Source: Coriaria nepalensis (taxonomy: Eukaryota > Streptophyta > Magnoliopsida > Cucurbitales > Coriariaceae). From it: a stretch of 64,000 nt of DNA. The stretch covers positions 1,247,501 through 1,311,500 of the forward strand of contig CP114497.1 in the NCBI GenBank assembly GCA_027186245.1, in the 5' to 3' direction. Both the position numbers and the translations under genes were made by a program. The notes below the pieces were generated by a model. The model had not been told where the DNA came from. It did not search any database and saw only the letters and a program-made list of their open reading frames with translations. Shown here piece after piece: positions 1-12,187 of the stretch; the stretch's first letter is position 1; each line of letters starts with the position of its first letter.

Positions 1-1130
1 AACTTCTCGAAAGCTTGCACAGTTAGTTCAAAAATTTCCTGTGAACACCAATAAAATCGGAACATATTTTAAATAGAAAACTAATATTAAAAAATGTTGG
101 CTCTAAGAATATTAGAGATGAGTAAGGACCTTCATTAGATCATCGTTATAAGGGGAGCTTGGTGCAGTTATTCTTGTTATTTCCGTAATACAACATGTAA
201 CTGATATCTTCACATCCGTATTTTCGTGCTTTAGAAGTTGATCGGAAATTAAAGCCTTGATTGCTGGAATAAGTGCTGCTTGCATTGTTCTAGGCGGTGC
301 TTGGCTCACATTTACTAATAAATGCTCGAGATTCTATCAAAGAAAGACGAAATGAAAGATGATCCAAAGTAAGTTTATGTGGGAAAAGATCAAACAAAAC
401 AATTTGAACATGTCATAGCCCTGAAAGTAATAAAAAAAAAAGGGTCAGGAAAGAAGAACAAGTCGTTAGTTCTTGTTTTAGTGTAGAAAGTTTGCAACTT
501 TATGGTCCTAGATCAAAGTGGAGAGGGGGGGAAGTTTGGGGAATTCTCAAGTGCTTTTTAGAAAAATCTGACTCTAACCAATCATAAGAAATTGAGGCAA
601 TAAAACCCTAGAAATCAGAAGCTAACCAATCATAAAAAATTGAGGAAAGCAAACCCTAGAACACTAATAATCATCAATCCGTTGATACCATAAATGAATT
701 CATCAACGAAAACCTAAATTCCTTTAATATTGAGTGAAAAATCCCATTAGTATTTCTGTATCAACATGGAAAATACTAAACAATGTGGTGATCAATTTGG
801 AACTTACAGCCAGTACCAAACAATCATGGACCCACATAAACTCCTGTTAATCCAATTAAGAAGCAAAACGCATATTAAAATTGACATTTTTTAGCAAACC
901 AAACCTCTACGGAAATGATTCAACAGCAAAATTCAGACCATTAATCAAAACCCAAAAATAACCATTAAAACAAGGGTACAAGAAACTTATAGATATATAT
1001 ACATAAAAGGAAGAAGGGTTATTACATCAAGCAGTTTGATGAGCTCCTCTGCTGAAGAAGAAGGAGGGTTAAGAAGCTCATTTCCAGCCTCCACAAGCTT
1101 CTCCTCAAGCCCTTTCTCAGTAGAAGCCAT
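1..1130 (-). CDS. PDS5: PDS5-like sister chromatid cohesion protein, N-terminal part (cut by window edge)
   Basis: Nuclear cohesin-associated HEAT-repeat protein; plant PDS5 proteins support cohesion, DNA repair and normal growth. Three exons are visible on the minus strand: 1026-1130 (start ATG at 1130), 130-333 and 1-38, the last running off the window. Junctions keep phase: exon 1 ends LLD and exon 2 begins NLEHLL. Exon 2 carries the conserved plant PDS5 stretch ending EITRITAPSSPYNDDLMK (SCISEITRITAPDAPYDDD in relatives as I recall them), and exon 3 continues EIFELTVQAFEK. About 115 residues of a protein normally over 700 residues are present. The gene is divergent from the CAF1 gene across a 1.1 kb gap. 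Family assignment is firm; which PDS5 paralog (the A-E series) cannot be decided from this piece. Confidence 0.85.
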
Positions 1131-2248
1131 CATTTTTTTCTCGAAGCACAAAAAATTGAGAAAATGAAACTTCGCAATTCAATAAATGAAGTGAAGCAAA
1201 CACGCCCTATTTATCAAGGACCTGGCTCTATCAAGTCTCAACCAAAGTGACACAGAACGAAGAGCGACCTTCTTCCATTGTAGAAAAACACTAATGGCAA
1301 CAGCTCAGAATCATAACTTAAAACGCATTTTTTTAGGGGATTTTAGGCAAGTGTTGAGCATGCAAATAGAGTAATAGCAACTGGACAGCAGATGCTTTCC
1401 CCCTTTTCCTTTGTGAATTTTTGGTTTCTACTTCAATTCTGAATACTTTTCTGGATTTGCCTTATTTGGCCCTTCAGAATTTAAAGTCCCCCCCCCCCCC
1501 CTATCATCTTTCCTTTTCCTTCTCATTCTTCCTCCTCGCTTTCTCTCTCTCTTCCATTCCACCCTGGTGCGTAAAAGAGTGTCCATCGCCCTCTAAAAAC
1601 ATCAACCCCCCTCTTTTTTCCTGCAGAAATATAAATAAAAACATAATTTTTAGGAGAATTAAAAAAAAAAAAAAACTTCTCTGAAAGTCTTATGGTATAA
1701 CAAAAGGGCATGTTGGTCTAACGAAAATTCTCTGTTTTTTCTCTTATAAGATTTTATTTTCGACAATTATTGGATGGATTGATTCATGTCAAAAGTGGAT
1801 CATCCTAATAAAAATTAACTATATTTCTCCATCTCTAAACAAAACAAAACAAAAACATAAAAAGCGTGAGAGAAAATTTTCTCTTGATTTCTTAGAAACC
1901 AAACAGGAAAAAAGACGAAAGCATAACACAAAATTTGATTAGACAAAAAAAAAACTAATTAATTAATTAAAAAAAAATGGGTCAATTCCCAATGATTCCA
2001 AAACGATAACAAGATTCAAGAAGCTGTCCCCCATTTTTTACCTTAAAAATATTATTATTATTTATTATTATTTTTGTTTGACAAGCATTTTGTTATGTTG
2101 CGATCCTTGTACGATAATAGAGAGGGGGGGGGGGGGGGTGGAAATTTACCGTCTGCTTGCCCTCTCTAGAAAATTCTTCGATCTCTGCTCAGGTTCCATT
2201 TGATCCATCAAATATTCCGTAATTTTTCGTTTGGAGATTTGAATCCAG
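1131..2248. promoter_or_regulatory. Shared upstream region between PDS5 and CAF1 genes
   Basis: This 1.1 kb spacer separates two divergent genes, so both promoters must lie here. It is AT-rich with three homopolymer tracts: C14 at 1488-1501, an A tract near 1660-1674, and G15 at 2124-2138, about 110 bases upstream of the CAF1 start codon. No convincing additional gene is present; the open frames here are low-complexity. Confidence 0.6.
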
Positions 2249-3088
2249 ATGCCGCCGCTGTTACCGAAAACCGATTCGATCGAAATTCGGGAGGTCTGGA
2301 GCGACAATCTGGAGGAGGAATTCGCTCACATCCGTGAAATCGTCGACGATTATCCGTTCGTCGCCATGGACACGGAGTTTCCCGGCATCGTTCTCCGTCC
2401 GGTAGGGAATTTCAAGAACAGCTACGACTACCATTACCAGACGCTCAAAGACAACGTCGATATGCTGAAATTAATCCAGCTAGGGCTTACATTTTCCGAC
2501 GAGGAAGGCAACCTACCGACCTGCGGAACCCACGAGAAGCTTCCCTGTATCTGGCAATTCAATTTCCGTGAATTCAACGTCAACAAGGACGTCTTCGCCA
2601 ACGATTCGATCGAGCTTCTACGCCAGAGCGGGATCGATTTCAACAAGATCAGCTCAAGAGGAATCGATTCCAAACGGTTCGGAGAATTGCTGATGTCATC
2701 TGGAATCGTGTTGAACGATAGGGTCCATTGGATCACGTTTCACAGCGGGTACGATTTCGGCTACTTGCTGAAGGTGCTAACGTGTCAGAACCTTCCGGAA
2801 ACGCAAGCAGGTTTCTTCAACATGATCAACATGTACTTTCCGACGGTGTATGACATAAAGCATTTGATGAAGTTCTGTAACAGTCTTCATGGCGGATTGA
2901 ACAAGCTGGCTGAACTGCTGGAGGTGGCGAGGGTTGGAATTTCTCATCAGGCAGGGTCGGATAGTCTGCTTACATCTTGTACGTTCAGGAAATTGAGAGA
3001 GAATTTCTTCAGTGGTTCGCTAGAGAAGTATGCAGGTGTTTTGTATGGTTTAGGTGTTGAAAGTGGGCAGACTCCTACAACTCATTAG
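2249..3088 (+). CDS. CAF1: CCR4-associated factor 1 (CAF1) mRNA deadenylase
   Basis: Catalytic 3'-5' exoribonuclease of the CCR4-NOT complex that shortens mRNA poly(A) tails in cytoplasm and P-bodies. Single exon, 279 residues, matching the usual 270-290 residue, intronless plant CAF1 genes. DEDD-family catalytic residues are visible: D41 and E43 in the DTEFPG motif, D169 in HSGYDFGYL, and D238 with H233 in [12 protein letters not shown]. The FPG after DTE and the [17 protein letters not shown] segment are CAF1 hallmarks. The ATG at 2249 gives the standard [11 protein letters not shown] start seen in several plant CAF1s. Stop codon is 3086-3088. It is convergent with the FDM gene, 445 bases from that gene's stop. 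No defects seen. Confidence 0.97.
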   Translation: MPPLLPKTDSIEIREVWSDNLEEEFAHIREIVDDYPFVAMDTEFPGIVLRPVGNFKNSYDYHYQTLKDNVDMLKLIQLGLTFSDEEGNLPTCGTHEKLPCIWQFNFREFNVNKDVFANDSIELLRQSGIDFNKISSRGIDSKRFGELLMSSGIVLNDRVHWITFHSGYDFGYLLKVLTCQNLPETQAGFFNMINMYFPTVYDIKHLMKFCNSLHGGLNKLAELLEVARVGISHQAGSDSLLTSCTFRKLRENFFSGSLEKYAGVLYGLGVESGQTPTTH

Positions 3089-3533
3089 AACCCAAAAAGA
3101 CAAAATCTGATCTTGTAAGCCGCTTATTAAGTGAAATTGTATCTGTAATTTGAATTAATGATATGAAATTTTCATAATTTCATCTAAAGGAAAAAAATTT
3201 AATGAGATTCATGATATGGGTTAAGGTACAAGGTATATGCTTGATATCACTTTCCAAGTGGACCGATTGACCGACATCCAAAAATTTCTCAGAAACTAAT
3301 GCATGATCCAACATGCTACAGAAGGAAGACTATTCGACATTAAAAATGAAGCACTAAAGATGACAGTGATCGTCCGTTTATTCATGTTAGTAGATCCCAT
3401 TCATTACAGACAAGCAGTTCCCAGACTATCAGTTTCTGGATTCAGCTAACAGAGTTATATAATGACCAATAATGTCTGTTGCATGTTGTACAGATCATAA
3501 TGTACTTCCAAAAAACATGTATAGACAAGAACT
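3089..3533. other. Convergent 3' spacer between CAF1 and FDM genes
   Basis: Holds the 3'UTRs of two converging genes. I see no further gene or repeat; several AATAAA-like AT-rich stretches follow the CAF1 stop. Confidence 0.5.
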
Positions 3534-6500
3534 TCAAGTTCTCTTGCGCTTCTGGCTCTTGATCTGCTTGTGAATATATGCAATAACCTCCTTCAAAGTT
3601 GCCTTTCTATCTTCTTTGAAGTTCCAAAGCTCGGGGACAACATACCGGCCACTTGGATTATACTCGTTGAGCTCTTTTAGGGCGGTAAGAACCGTGTTGA
3701 ATATCTCATCACCCCACTCCGCCTTGAGGCTCTTCAGCTTCTCATCCTCCTCATCGATAATTTCCTGAACATAAAGAGTATATGTTGTAAATGTATATAC
3801 AGCAAGTTTGTAAGAGGTTAAAAAAAAAAAAAATTAATAATAAAGTAAAGATACCTTGTGGGTCCCGTTCACTGCAACAACCTTTAAGGGATGCCAATTC
3901 GAGTCCTTTAAATTCTCCTGCCACAATGAGCATAAAGTAGATGCCTCTATCATTGCCTCGTCTGGAGGCAATCTTTGCTTGCAGACCTCAAGGAATGGCT
4001 TGTTATCTAGATCGCCCATTCTTTTAACCCCTATTATTGTCCGGCCAGATAATAGAGCTGATAAGTCCTGTAAAGAAAAAAAATGTATGAAAATTGGTAA
4101 TTTCAATATTTCATTCCAGAAGTTAAATTAAGGTACTGGTACCATACAGAGGTATTTCAACTCAAAGTAAAAGATAGATGGGAAAATTGCACTGAAGGTA
4201 TGTATTATTAATTGTTTCCAACAATGTTTGAAGCACCGTAAGTAACTCCGGTCCAGTTCCCTTGTAGATACACATGATATCATAATCTTGTAAGAAATTT
4301 ACTCACCACTTAAAAACGTGTTTTAGATAGTACATGTCAATATCTAATAAGCATAACCACTTATGGTATCTTTAAAGAACATTTAATCAGGGGACTCTTA
4401 TTTGTTACCTGTTATTCTGAAACCAAATATGTGATGCAGATCTTCAATGCTACATTTACTAATCCACTAGTAGAACCAGTTATTCCTAATTTCCTAATAT
4501 CTAGACATTCCAAATAGCAAGAAAATAGGAAATAAACTTACAGCAATTAGCATTTTACGAGCATCTTGTAACTCGTCATTGGACTCACGTTCTTTAGTAA
4601 GAAGGGCATTATTCAGCTCGTCCATGCCTTTATAATTGTCAATATGTTCCTCAAGTTTATCTTGCATTTCTTTCATCTTCTCCTGCACAGCTTCATCATC
4701 TGCATTCTCAACATGCTTCATCACCTGTAACTTTCCTCTCAACTCTTCAATTTCCATTTGTAATTTCTGTTTCGCATCCAGCTCCTTTTCTAACTCAAGA
4801 ATCTTTTTCAGGGCCTCTTCTTTCTCCCTCTGAAAATTAAACTCATCATGACTAAGGGAAAAATAGGACTCATCATGACTAAAGCGTAATAATAAGTGGC
4901 ACACCTTCTGATCTTCAACCAGCCGTAAGACGTTTTCATCACTCTTTCTCTGCTCCATGGAAGCTAAGTGAAGCGAGTTGGTCCTCACATCGCTCTAGAA
5001 GGACAAGAAGACAACAATATCCAGAAGACCATCATCACCCATAATCAATCAAACAAAGCAAACACTGTAACTTGGTGTCCCACTTTCAAGAAGAGAAAAC
5101 CTTGAGGAACACCTCATTAAAAGTATCATTAATCCAAAACAAAGATGGCTAATTAAACTAGAATACATTGCATGCAAGAATCTAACCTGTTCCTTCTCCT
5201 CATCAAGTTTCTGTCTTTCACGCTCTGTCACAGCTTCACGTCTGTTTAGTTCCTTGCTCCAAGAATCAAGTTTCCTTTTCTTGGCTTCCAATTCACTACT
5301 GAGCTTTTCCTGTTCTTCTAGACTCCTCAACACATTTGCACGTGCAAGCCGCTGCATCCTCCTCGATTCTGGTAAACAAAGACAACATTTATGACTAACT
5401 CTAACTAGGGAATATATGTGATACCTTTTTCTGGCTTTAATTGAATCCAGAAAAGTATTCAAGGGGCAGTGAAAACCAACAACCATGCTCAACGCATTGA
5501 CAGTCTCAAAAACATATCAACAGGTTTAGTGGTAAACCAACTAAGCCTAAGAAAGAGCAACAGAAATCTTTTGTAAAATGTTTTATTTGGCTCCGTCAAG
5601 GACTTCTCTGGACAGGGACGTCAAGTTTATAAATTATATAGACGATGATATTAATGTGGTGGATTTGTAAAATGTAAGCAAGCAAACAAACACACGAAGT
5701 AAACATCTAGTCACACAAACACTTAAAGAGATAGGAACAACCTTCATTAAAGGCCTGGTGGAGCTGGTCCTTCTCTGCAAGCATCCTACTCAGAGTCATG
5801 TTCTTCTCGTTATACTTGTACCGTAATTCATCCAGATTCATGTTCTTCTTCTCAATCTCGTTAGTCAAGTTTTCCACAGCTTCAGTCCTACTTTGCGTTT
5901 TTTCCTTGACAATGTCAGAGATAGTACTTAATTTTCCTTTTCCTCGAAGGAACTCCCCTATTTGATCTTCACTATTGTAGTCATCATCCCGGGCACACCA
6001 CCCAAAAATATTTGAGCTAGGAGGTGTTTTTCTGGCTCTCCAGTCCTTTTTGCTTTGCTGCTGAGTCTCGAAAAAATTTTCAAAGTCAGTTGCATTCATG
6101 AAACCACTCCAAGCACCATCAAATTCAACTACTGCCTGGACAATTGAATCCTTTGGGTTCCAGAAAGTGTGAACTTTCACAGGTTTATATTTTGCAAACC
6201 TTTCAAGCCAATCTCCAGGATCAGTTATCACATCCTTTTGATCAGCCACCATGTGGACAACAATGCCCATCCATGGCCACACATATAGTTCTTTTTGCTC
6301 TGATTTTTGGGGAACCAGGGCTGGTCCAACTGGGTTTTGGGTTTGATCTGCTTCAGCGATCAAGTCATTCTGCAAATACCTTGCCAGAGCAAGGTGGTTC
6401 ACCTTCTGTTTCCCACTTCTGTGAGCAGCACCTTTACTCACTCCTAAAGCATGTTGAAGCAAATCCTTGTATTTGTAATCTTGTTTCTTCTTCCCAGCGC

Positions 6501-6636
6501 AAAAGGGGCATCTTAGAATGCCAGTAGCAGTTTTTACCACAAGCTTTCTACTCCTGAGCTCCTCATATGGTTTTTCTACATATTCATGGATCTCGGAATC
6601 ACTGATATCTGATTCTTCACTGCTGCTGTTGTCCAT
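3534..6636 (-). CDS. FDM1: XS/XH-domain protein, FDM / IDN2-like factor of RNA-directed DNA methylation
   Basis: Plant-specific dsRNA-binding factor related to SGS3 and IDN2/FDM1-5, which acts with AGO4-bound siRNAs and Pol V transcripts in RNA-directed DNA methylation. Six coding exons: 5742-6636, 5187-5368, 4905-4994, 4542-4829, 3855-4067, 3534-3764, giving 632 residues, close to FDM1 (about 634). Order: zf-XS with C43-P-F-C46 and the following [13 protein letters not shown] helix; XS domain beginning near [14 protein letters not shown] (about residue 115); a long central coiled coil; C-terminal XH domain with the [10 protein letters not shown] and [12 protein letters not shown] segments. 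The protein ends KSQKRKRT. Exon phases all agree. Paralog identity (FDM1 versus FDM5 type) is inferred mainly from gene order. A truncated copy lies upstream at 9.2-10 kb. Confidence 0.92.
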
Positions 6637-7380
6637 GGGAAAGAATCCACAAACTAGAGCTGCATTGCAACAGAAAAACGTAATTTAGATGCACATTAAC
6701 AAAATCCCCAACCCTCACAAGAAAACAAAAGGGAGAGGAAGAAACTGGAATGAAGACTTGAGTAAGACAATCAGAGAATGGCCATGCAGCACCATAACAA
6801 GCAGAGAGGACCATAAACAATCGACCACTTCGACTGAGAAGCAGCTTCAATCACAACCAGTCAAGATGAAGTAACTAAGCTAGGTTTATCAACAAAACCG
6901 ACAAATGCAACAATAAGATAAAGGAATTTAAGAAGAAAAAGCCTAATAATTTAGTACATTCTCAGTTTAACAGTTTCAACAAAGTACATCTTTGGATAAA
7001 ATTTCCCAGACTAAGACATTTCTGCTGTTTTTCCCAAGTCTTCAATAGATCTTAAGAAAAAAAAAACACAAAACTTTCTCTCTAGCCCTAGAGAGAAAAG
7101 AAAAAAACGAACTAAACAAATAGGAAAATCGGTCCATAGGCCATGCATTATGAAGCGGTGACCAGTAAACAAGTACACAATCACAGTAAACCAGATGACA
7201 CGAAATCAAGAGAAAGCAGCTTAGAGAGAGAGAGTTACCTCAGACTGTAATCAGAGAAATCAATGGGTAAGACTGAAGAGAAAAACCTCCGTACGCTTCG
7301 ATCTCTCTCTCCGTACTTCTTCTTCTTCGATTTCTCAGAGATGATAAATTTGGGCCTCTGCCAGAGAAGTGAGTGATTTT
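6637..7380 (-). promoter_or_regulatory. 5'UTR of FDM gene with a 579-base intron
   Basis: Reading the minus strand, a donor GAG|GTAACT lies at 7239/7238 and an acceptor TGCAG|CTCTAG at 6660/6659, just upstream of the ATG at 6636. The non-coding first exon runs from roughly 7239 to 7370. The same donor with its flanking 16 bases recurs at 9998-10015 ahead of the FDM pseudogene, which supports the intron model for both. Confidence 0.6.
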
Positions 7381-7389
7381 TCGGAGACC

Positions 7390-8650
7390 AGGGTTTATGT
7401 GGAAGCGTATTCAGTCCTTATTAATTGTAGATTAATAGTTAGTTTCGATTGTCTATGTAAATTTTGCATTTAATACTTAAAATATATGTGATGTTAAAAT
7501 TATTTATATTAATATAAAAATTTATATAACTAATATATTAGTGGTATAATATAATTTATAGATGAAATTTTTTTATATATAGTATATTAAAATTATTTTT
7601 AGATGGAGTTCTTTTTTTTTTTTTATCGAGTTCAATTTCTCTTTTCAAATCGAGTTACTTTTTCAGACCGAATTTTTCATCTTTCTTCCTAAACCAAGTT
7701 CTTCATATTTGTTTCCTAAATAATTTTTTCTTCATTTTTAGACCGAGTTCAAATATAATATATTTTTCAGACAGAGATCTAATATAATATAATGTCTCTA
7801 GGTTACCAATTCAGATCGAATTCTATAGAAAAGACAGAAAGATGATCGAGTTATCGGTTTATGGTCTCAAATCGAGATCACAGATCGATATGGACTGAGA
7901 TCGCAGGTCAATTTGAATCGAGATCACATCTTCGACCCTTCAACGCTTCGACCATTCTAATGACTCAAATTATGTAGATGTCGGTCTAAGATACCTTTTG
8001 ACTTTAATGTATGTAAGATGTTCTTCGACATTTCATGTGAGATGTTAGTCTGTGCATCTCATATATAACTTTAAGATACCCTTGGACCATTAGAAGGGAT
8101 TCGAATTATGTGAGACCTCAATTTGAAATCATCTTCGACCCTTCGACCATTCGACTCTTCAACTCTAATTTGTATGAGATGTCTTTTGACCTGTCGACCA
8201 TAGATCGGCATGTCGGTCTGTAGACCGATATCACATGTTAGTCCGTGCATCTTACATGTAACTATAAGATGCCCTTCGACCCTTCGACATTTCGATCATT
8301 TGAAGTTTCGAGCCTTCGACGTTTCAACCCTTCGAAGGGACCTGAATTATGTGAAATGTTGATCTAAGATGCCCTTCGACCCTTCGGGAACTGGAGAAAC
8401 TCTATCTAAGACATACCGACATGTTTGGAACTTGAGAACTCGGTCTGGACCGAGAACTCAAGCTGATTTCATATTTCAAATTTTAGATTTCAGAGCAGGA
8501 ACTCGGTCTGGACCAGGAATTATAGATCGAATATTGGTCTCTAGATTTCATATTCATATTCAGATCAAATACCGGTCTCTAGATTTCATATTCAGATTTT
8601 AAATATTCAGATCGAATATCGGTCTCTAGATTTCAAATTCATATCAAATA
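7390..8650. repeat. AT-rich spacer with TTCGACC-rich and GGTCTC-rich repeats
   Basis: No gene. From 7900 to 8360 the sequence is dominated by imperfect short units containing CCCTTCGACC and CTTCGACCATT. At 8524-8650 the core GGTCTCTAGATTTCA occurs three times (8536, 8574, 8621) within a larger unit containing GATCGAATATCGG. A GGTCTGGACCGAGAACTC motif near 8450 recurs at 10.43-10.7 kb on the other side of the FDM pseudogene. Transposon origin is likely but I cannot name the family. Confidence 0.6.
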
Positions 8651-9233
8651 TGAATGACCATCAACATTTATAGAAAAAGAGAAAGACGTGAGTCACAACT
8701 ATTTAAGAAAATGAGAGATATAAATGATGCAATATGACTCATAAATTAGTTATATTTAAGTTAGTTTATATTTTTACATTTTTCTTGTCACGCGACATTC
8801 CTAATTCAAAATGAATGGATGGAATATTATTATAAAATCAGACAAAGACAATAAAATAGAAACCCAATCCGCTCCGGTTGACACTATGTGGTTTATGATT
8901 GGACCACGTGGAGGTGGCAAAGTGTACAAACAACGACACTAGTATGACGTTGAGTGAAATTTGTCATTTTCGCGCTGGAATCCCGTACTTCCTTAATGGA
9001 GGGAATCTTTTCCCGCCTTCCTACATGTAGCTTTATAATAACTCTGAAACGACAGTAGTTTTTGAAAAACGACACATCGTATATAACCCCTAACCAAAAA
9101 TATCAGACATATATCCACATCCAATTTCTTCAAACTACAAAGGAAAACATCTTTCAATCCCAGTCTTTCTACTAACATAAATATAAGACCTACATATATC
9201 ATTATTATCTAATAAGGTAAACTACATTAGGAT

Positions 9234-9583
9234 CTAGGCGATAGATAGGTGGTCCAGCTCGATGATGAGCTGGAGCGGATCATCGTCAGCAGGAGCAACG
9301 AGATCGGTCTCCAAATACTTGGCCAAGGCAATGTGGTTAGCCTTCTCTTTAGGGCCTCTCTTACTAGAACCTCTACTGACCCCTATAGAATGCTGGAGCA
9401 AGTCCTTGTGCTTGAAAGCTTGTTTCTTCTTCCCGGACAGAAGGGGCATCTAATTATACCATTCCTAAGCTTCACAGCGTACTTCTTAGCCTGGAGCAGA
9501 TCGTATGACCTCTCCGTGTATTCCTCGATATCAGAATCGCAGTCGCTAATATCTGTTTCTTCATCACTGCTGCTGTGGTCCAT
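9234..9583 (-). pseudogene. Truncated, frameshifted copy of the FDM gene (zf-XS part only)
   Basis: Begins MDHSSSDEETDISD at 9583, matching the start of the intact FDM protein ([13 protein letters not shown]). It keeps the zf-XS start IIRCPFC, then loses frame by one missing base near 9436-9440. The rest continues in another frame as SGKKKQAFKHKDLLQHSIGVSRG and KANHIALAKYLETDLVAPADD, then ends at a stop at 9234. XS, coiled-coil and XH domains are absent. Upstream, the 5'UTR donor of the parent gene is preserved at 9998-10015, so the duplication carried promoter-proximal sequence. Probably a dead tandem duplicate; a short truncated peptide of about 66 residues is the only product expected. Confidence 0.78.
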
Positions 9584-10060
9584 TGCTATAAATAATCTGC
9601 AAACTAGAACTAGAGATATGTATCCAGAACTTATACATCATTAATAATGTTCTTAATTTGGGAATTTCTTTGAATCAATGGCGAATTCCAAAAAAATATA
9701 GATATATATATAACCGAACGGGTTAAGTTTACATTCGACACTGTAGAAGAGCTGATTTAATATGAAGAACACTAAATAGTAACTAGCATGCTGTGATAGA
9801 GTGAGTGAAAGGGGTGGAATTAGGGTTTAGTCGAGCAATTCCTTTCTCTCTTCTTTAAACAGCATAAAAAGTTTCTGACGAACCCTAGAAAAGAAGTTGA
9901 CGGGAATAATATGTACATATCTATGATACTAGGAATTGGGCGAGCATTCTGTAGCTATTGCAGGAAGATGATACAGATTTTAGAGAAAAGATAAAAAGAG
10001 AGTTACCTCAGACTGTTCTTCGTCGTCTTCTTCAGCAGGCCAAGAAAAATAATGTCGAAC
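9584..10060 (-). other. Upstream (5'UTR and intron) remnant of the FDM pseudogene
   Basis: Contains the phrase GAGAGTTACCTCAGACTGT at 9998-10015, nearly identical to the FDM 5'UTR splice donor at 7230-7248, and GCAAACTAGAACTAGAG just upstream of the pseudogene ATG, matching the parent acceptor area. A TTAGGGTTTAG telobox-like motif lies near 9830. Confidence 0.55.
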
Positions 10061-10339
10061 TTCATGTACAAAACTGAAAAAGCCTCGTTTTGTATGAAGG
10101 GAGCCGTTCAGCTGTATCCGAGTCAACGAATTTTTAACACGTGGCGTTAAGTTGTTAGAATACAGACACGAAAAATAATATTTTTCTTTTTCGTGAAATA
10201 AATGTCAAATTAAATTTAATTTCCTTAAATTATTACTTAATTTGAAAGACTCTTTTTAAATTATTATTTTATAAACAAATTTTAATATAAATCTCCTTAA
10301 ATAATCAATAATTGATAGATAAATAAATTATAAAAATAG

Positions 10340-10350
10340 TACCATCTTTA

Positions 10351-10381
<31 letters not shown>

Positions 10382-10386
10382 TATTA
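10340..10386. repeat. (TA)n microsatellite
   Basis: An A tract followed by about 12 TA dinucleotides near 10359-10384, in gene-free sequence. Confidence 0.9.
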
Positions 10387-10429
10387 CAAGTATTTAAAAT
10401 ATATTTATATATGAACTCAGTCATATTTA

Positions 10430-10700
10430 TATTCTTCTAGACCGAAAACTTGGTCTGGACTGAAAACTCAGACTAAGAGACAGTATATTAGGTCTTGGTC
10501 TGGGAAAGAAGAGAAGATCCTCGGTCTAGATCGAGAACTCAAACCGAGAAACATTATATTATGTCTCAATCTAGGAATGAAGAAAAAATTATCGATCTAT
10601 ATTGGAAAGTTAAACCGAAAGACTTTATGTTAAGTCTCGGTCTGGGAAAGAATAAAAGAGTTGGAACTAGATTCCTAAAAATAAATAAGAAATGTTTAGT
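10430..10700. repeat. 71-bp period minisatellite related to the 8.4 kb repeats
   Basis: The landmark GTCTCGGTCTGGGAAAGAA and variants begins at 10492, 10563 and 10634, an exact 71-base spacing. Units also contain AACTCAAACCGAGAAAC and TTATATTATG. The GGTCTGGAC and GAGAACTCA words also occur near 8450, so the two repeat patches flanking the FDM pseudogene share ancestry. Confidence 0.75.
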
Positions 10701-12187
10701 GAAACAAATTAACTAAATATAAAAGCTTATAGAAAGTTAAGTTTTTATTAAACTAAGTTAACATCTCAAAATTAATATATGAACAACGGACCTAGTATTT
10801 ATAAACTACATAATCCTTAAAAAGAAAGTTTGGAATCTAAGTAAATACATATTTCACCTATAATATGAAATATGTTTTCCAAAATTTAATGAGTGGTTGA
10901 ATTGATTAACTGCTAAGATGATCATATTATTGCAACAGTTATCTGAAATTGAATAACTGTTATGAATGTTAAGTTAGCTATGGATTGTTGATTCCTGAAT
11001 TTCACAATAGTATATGTTCGTACATGAATTATGTACATTTACCTCATATCTATATTAAGAAATTGAGAGGAATAAGTGGAATAAAATATAAAGTAAGAAA
11101 GGAAACCTCTCGAAGAAAGTAAATGAATTGAAGAGAGGGAAAATGAAAGTTAAGTATCAACTAACCCTCGGGCGGATTAAGGCCCAATAAAGCTGGGATC
11201 AAGATGGGATCGTGATAAGTTATGCAAAAAAGTAATAAGAGATAGTAAGTGTAAACCTCATCTACAACATAGAAATTGTTTTGAAAAGTGATGAGTTGTA
11301 TTCTAATGATTGCATGGTTGCTCATGTATGAATTAAATTGTAGTAACGAAATGATTGATTGTGATGAATGCTACAATTGTTGTAGTTGTTGTTCTAGAAA
11401 ATTCTTGAACAACATATACATTCATGAGCATCATGCAAAGGTCACCTCATATTTCATGTAAGAAATTAAGAAGTATATAAAGATAAAAGAGAATGAGATA
11501 AATTACGATGTGTCGAATCGATCATCAAAGGAATGGCGCGAGGCTCAATAAAGAGGGGATTATGATGATGCATGCACGAGGCATGAAAATGAAAGTACCA
11601 TGGTTAAGTTTGGATTGGGTCGCTCCCACGACTTTTCATTAGTCGAGCGCTCAATTGGTACGTACACAATGTTTAATAAAAAAATAAGTAAGAAAATGTT
11701 AGAAAGATTAAGAAATGAGCATGTGATAATCTTTACGAAGAGTATGAGTCTAAAATTTCTATATATTACAGATCTCATATATTATATGCATTAACAACTA
11801 TTTTGTGAGAGTATATTTGTGCTTGCTGAGCAAAAGCTCATGCCTTACATTCCATGTTGTATGCACTAAGGGGTAAATAATTGATTAAATTACACTAACA
11901 ACTTACTAAGAGAGTGCAATAATGGTGACGGAGGTAATAGTACTAGGACTATAGCAACACTATAAACTTCTACTTTAACGTGGTAAAAAGTGATGATTGG
12001 AAATATTTTGGTACTTAGCTAAGGCATGGCCAATGTTTTGAGAAATCTTGTTTTAAAGAAAGTTTTTAAATGATTTTTGAAACTAATTCTTTAATGAAAA
12101 AAAAAATTACTATGATTTTACAGGGAAAAGTTAGTAATGTAACAGTCTGGACAGCGTGGGTTTCTCTACACCTAAACAATATAGGAG
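10701..12187. mobile_element. Gene-free spacer, probably decayed LTR-retrotransposon sequence
   Basis: No open frame of substance. Two diverged copies of a segment, with CACCTCATAT...AAGAAATT(G/A)AGAG-like wording, sit near 11038-11110 and 11450-11520. The stretch near 11820-11950 (TGCTTGCTGAGCAAAAGCTCATGCC, then GTGACGGAGG) reads like the end of a plant Ty3-type LTR. The assignment is pattern-based only; no reverse transcriptase or gag is recognisable. Confidence 0.3.

Noticed and set aside
1421..1711. Short open frames around 1.4-1.7 kb
   Set aside because: Low-complexity translations of C, T and A tracts with no family resemblance.
6144..6527. 127-residue plus-strand frame opposite the FDM first exon
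   Set aside because: Shadow of the conserved minus-strand zf-XS/XS coding sequence.
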